Position numbers and translations under genes: made by a program. From Sphingopyxis sp. (GTDB taxonomy: Bacteria > Pseudomonadota > Alphaproteobacteria > Sphingomonadales > Sphingomonadaceae), in the NCBI GenBank assembly GCA_030145715.1, contig JAIXHQ010000009.1, positions 43,959 through 107,958 on the forward strand: DNA of 64,000 nucleotides, written 5' to 3'. Position 1 is the stretch's first letter, and the number at the start of each line of letters is the position of its first letter. Positions 63,108 through 64,000 of this stretch are shown here, piece by piece. The notes below the pieces were generated by a model, which searched no databases, was not told where the DNA came from, and saw nothing but the letters and a program-made list of their open reading frames with translations.

Positions 63108-64000
63108 ATGAACGACGCCACCCCCAATCCCGCCGACATCCCCGCCCCCGGCAGCTATCACTGGACACCCAAACTTCAGCGCGCGTTTCTGGAGAGCCTA
63201 GCGACCACCGGGTCGGTGAAGATCGCCAGCACGTCGGTCGGCATGTCGGCACGCGCGACCTATGACCTTAAGCACAAGCCGCAGGGCGCGGCGTTCAAGC
63301 TCGGCTGGGCGGCGGCGGTGCTGATCGCGCGCGGGCGGCTCGCCGACGAGCTGCTCGACCGCGCGATCTGGGGGCATGACGAGATGACCACCGTCTACCG
63401 CGAGGAGGAGCGCAGCCTGTATAAACGCCGCCGCATCGAATCGCGCCTCGGCCTCGCGATGCTCGCGCGGCTCGACCGCATGGTCGAAACGCGCGCGAAC
63501 GCGGGCGAGGCCATGCTCGCGCAGATCATCGCCGGCGACTGGCCGGGTTTCCTGTCGCTGTTCGACGCCGCCGAAGCGATGGCGGCCGACCGCGCCGGGG
63601 CCGACGAAGACAAGGGCACCGACGATCGCACCGACGGCCTTGGCGCCGCGCTGGGCGTCTGGCTTGCGGGACGCGACAACCGCGCCAACCCGCTTGCCAC
63701 GCTGTGGCGCGACAGTGCGATCGCGAATGAAGTTGCGCAGATTTCGGCGCTTTCGGACGAGGGGGTCGAACCCGAAGCCGAACCGACGCCCGAGGAACAG
63801 GCGGCACGGATGACGATCTGGCACGATGATGTGACCGGCGAATTGCGCACCAATTTCCCGGCGCCCGCCGATTTCATCGGGATCGAGGAAGGGGTTTTCG
63901 GCGACGACGGATATGAACGCACGCTCGACGTCGAAGAGGAATTTGCATGGCAAGACGCCTGCAAAGAGGCTTTTGCCCCGCTGCGCCAGGCGGGCGAGGC
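63108..64000 (+). CDS. Sphingomonad-type hypothetical protein (truncated by window end)
   Basis: At least 297 residues, no stop before the window ends. SD AAAGGA precedes ATG 63108. An HTH-like start (SYHWTPKLQRAFLESLATTG, VGMSARATYDLKHKPQG) resembles phage or transposon small-subunit folds. Then WAAAVLIARGRLADELLDRA, IESRLGLAMLARLDRMVETR, LFDAAEAMAADRAGADEDKG and an acidic C-terminal part. The family occurs in sphingomonads but I know no function. It faces away from the orphan gene at 62202. Confidence 0.7.
   Translation, partial: MNDATPNPADIPAPGSYHWTPKLQRAFLESLATTGSVKIASTSVGMSARATYDLKHKPQGAAFKLGWAAAVLIARGRLADELLDRAIWGHDEMTTVYREEERSLYKRRRIESRLGLAMLARLDRMVETRANAGEAMLAQIIAGDWPGFLSLFDAAEAMAADRAGADEDKGTDDRTDGLGAALGVWLAGRDNRANPLATLWRDSAIANEVAQISALSDEGVEPEAEPTPEEQAARMTIWHDDVTGELRTNFPAPADFIGIEEGVFGDDGYERTLDVEEEFAWQDACKEAFAPLRQAGE

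Noticed and set aside
63108..64000. Start of a prophage
   Set aside because: The N-terminal HTH-like segment hints at phage small-terminase folds, but no integrase, capsid or attachment site is visible before the window ends.

Overview
The window is GC-rich, densely packed chromosomal DNA of an alphaproteobacterium, most likely a member of the Sphingomonadales (a Sphingopyxis- or Sphingomonas-like organism). That assignment is inferred from gene content and style: STN-type and siderophore-type TonB receptors with a FecI/FecR pair, a short SufD, a solitary PrnA-like flavin halogenase, small sphingomonad-type secreted proteins, and many four-base ATGA or GTGA overlaps. I saw no rRNA, tRNA, CRISPR array, complete prophage or insertion sequence.

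Layout. 1-2236: the end of argC, a small conserved protein and a membrane-anchored sorbosone-dehydrogenase-like propeller protein. 2493-9040: an iron-uptake block with a Fur-like box, a TonB siderophore receptor, an ECF sigma/FecR pair and a convergent FecA-like receptor. 9206-14742: dnaN, an IalB-like secreted protein, a divergent HxlR regulator/SDR pair with a clear operator, and an NYN-domain gene (with an operator and a structured leader) coupled to rlmN. 14967-23403: a small outer-membrane protein, a YnfA-type membrane protein, the divergent tesA / ybbA-ybbP-like group, and thrS coupled to a metallophosphoesterase and a TauE/SafE permease. 23583-35462: a membrane protein/HTH pair, a hydrolase, a thioesterase, glyoxalases I and II, an acyl-CoA ligase, ggt, pyrD, a DUF885 lipoprotein and an AraC regulator.

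35700-41956 is a complete suf operon for Fe-S cluster assembly: an Rrf2 regulator, sufB, a small membrane protein, sufC, a small secreted protein, sufD, sufS, a DUF59 protein and sufA. It begins with a promoter whose -10 abuts a 17-base palindrome. Two palindromic repeat copies have been absorbed into its reading frames (the regulator C-terminus and the SufS N-terminus), and SufC carries an unusual internal insertion. 42020-50499: an extensin-like protein, a flavin halogenase homologue, a cation/proton antiporter, a Phd/PIN toxin-antitoxin pair, a cytochrome P450, a Gly/Tyr/His-rich lipoprotein and a dicarboxylate symporter. 50537-56229 is a minus-strand dnaJ-like, yihY, fabI, aroC, SLC13 operon. 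56351-59523: pdxH, a phzF-like gene, yceI and small proteins.

59636-61436 is leuA preceded by a 16-residue leucine-rich leader peptide. It is followed by the most unusual part of the window (61444-62204): long interrupted palindromes of one repeat family tightly flanking a lone DUF559 nuclease-like gene, then an AT-richer orphan gene and a truncated sphingomonad-type protein whose ribosome-binding site lies in a hairpin. The best candidates for something undescribed are the DUF559-plus-palindrome arrangement, the structured and operator-controlled NYN-rlmN leader, and the suf operon with its two extra genes and in-frame repeats.
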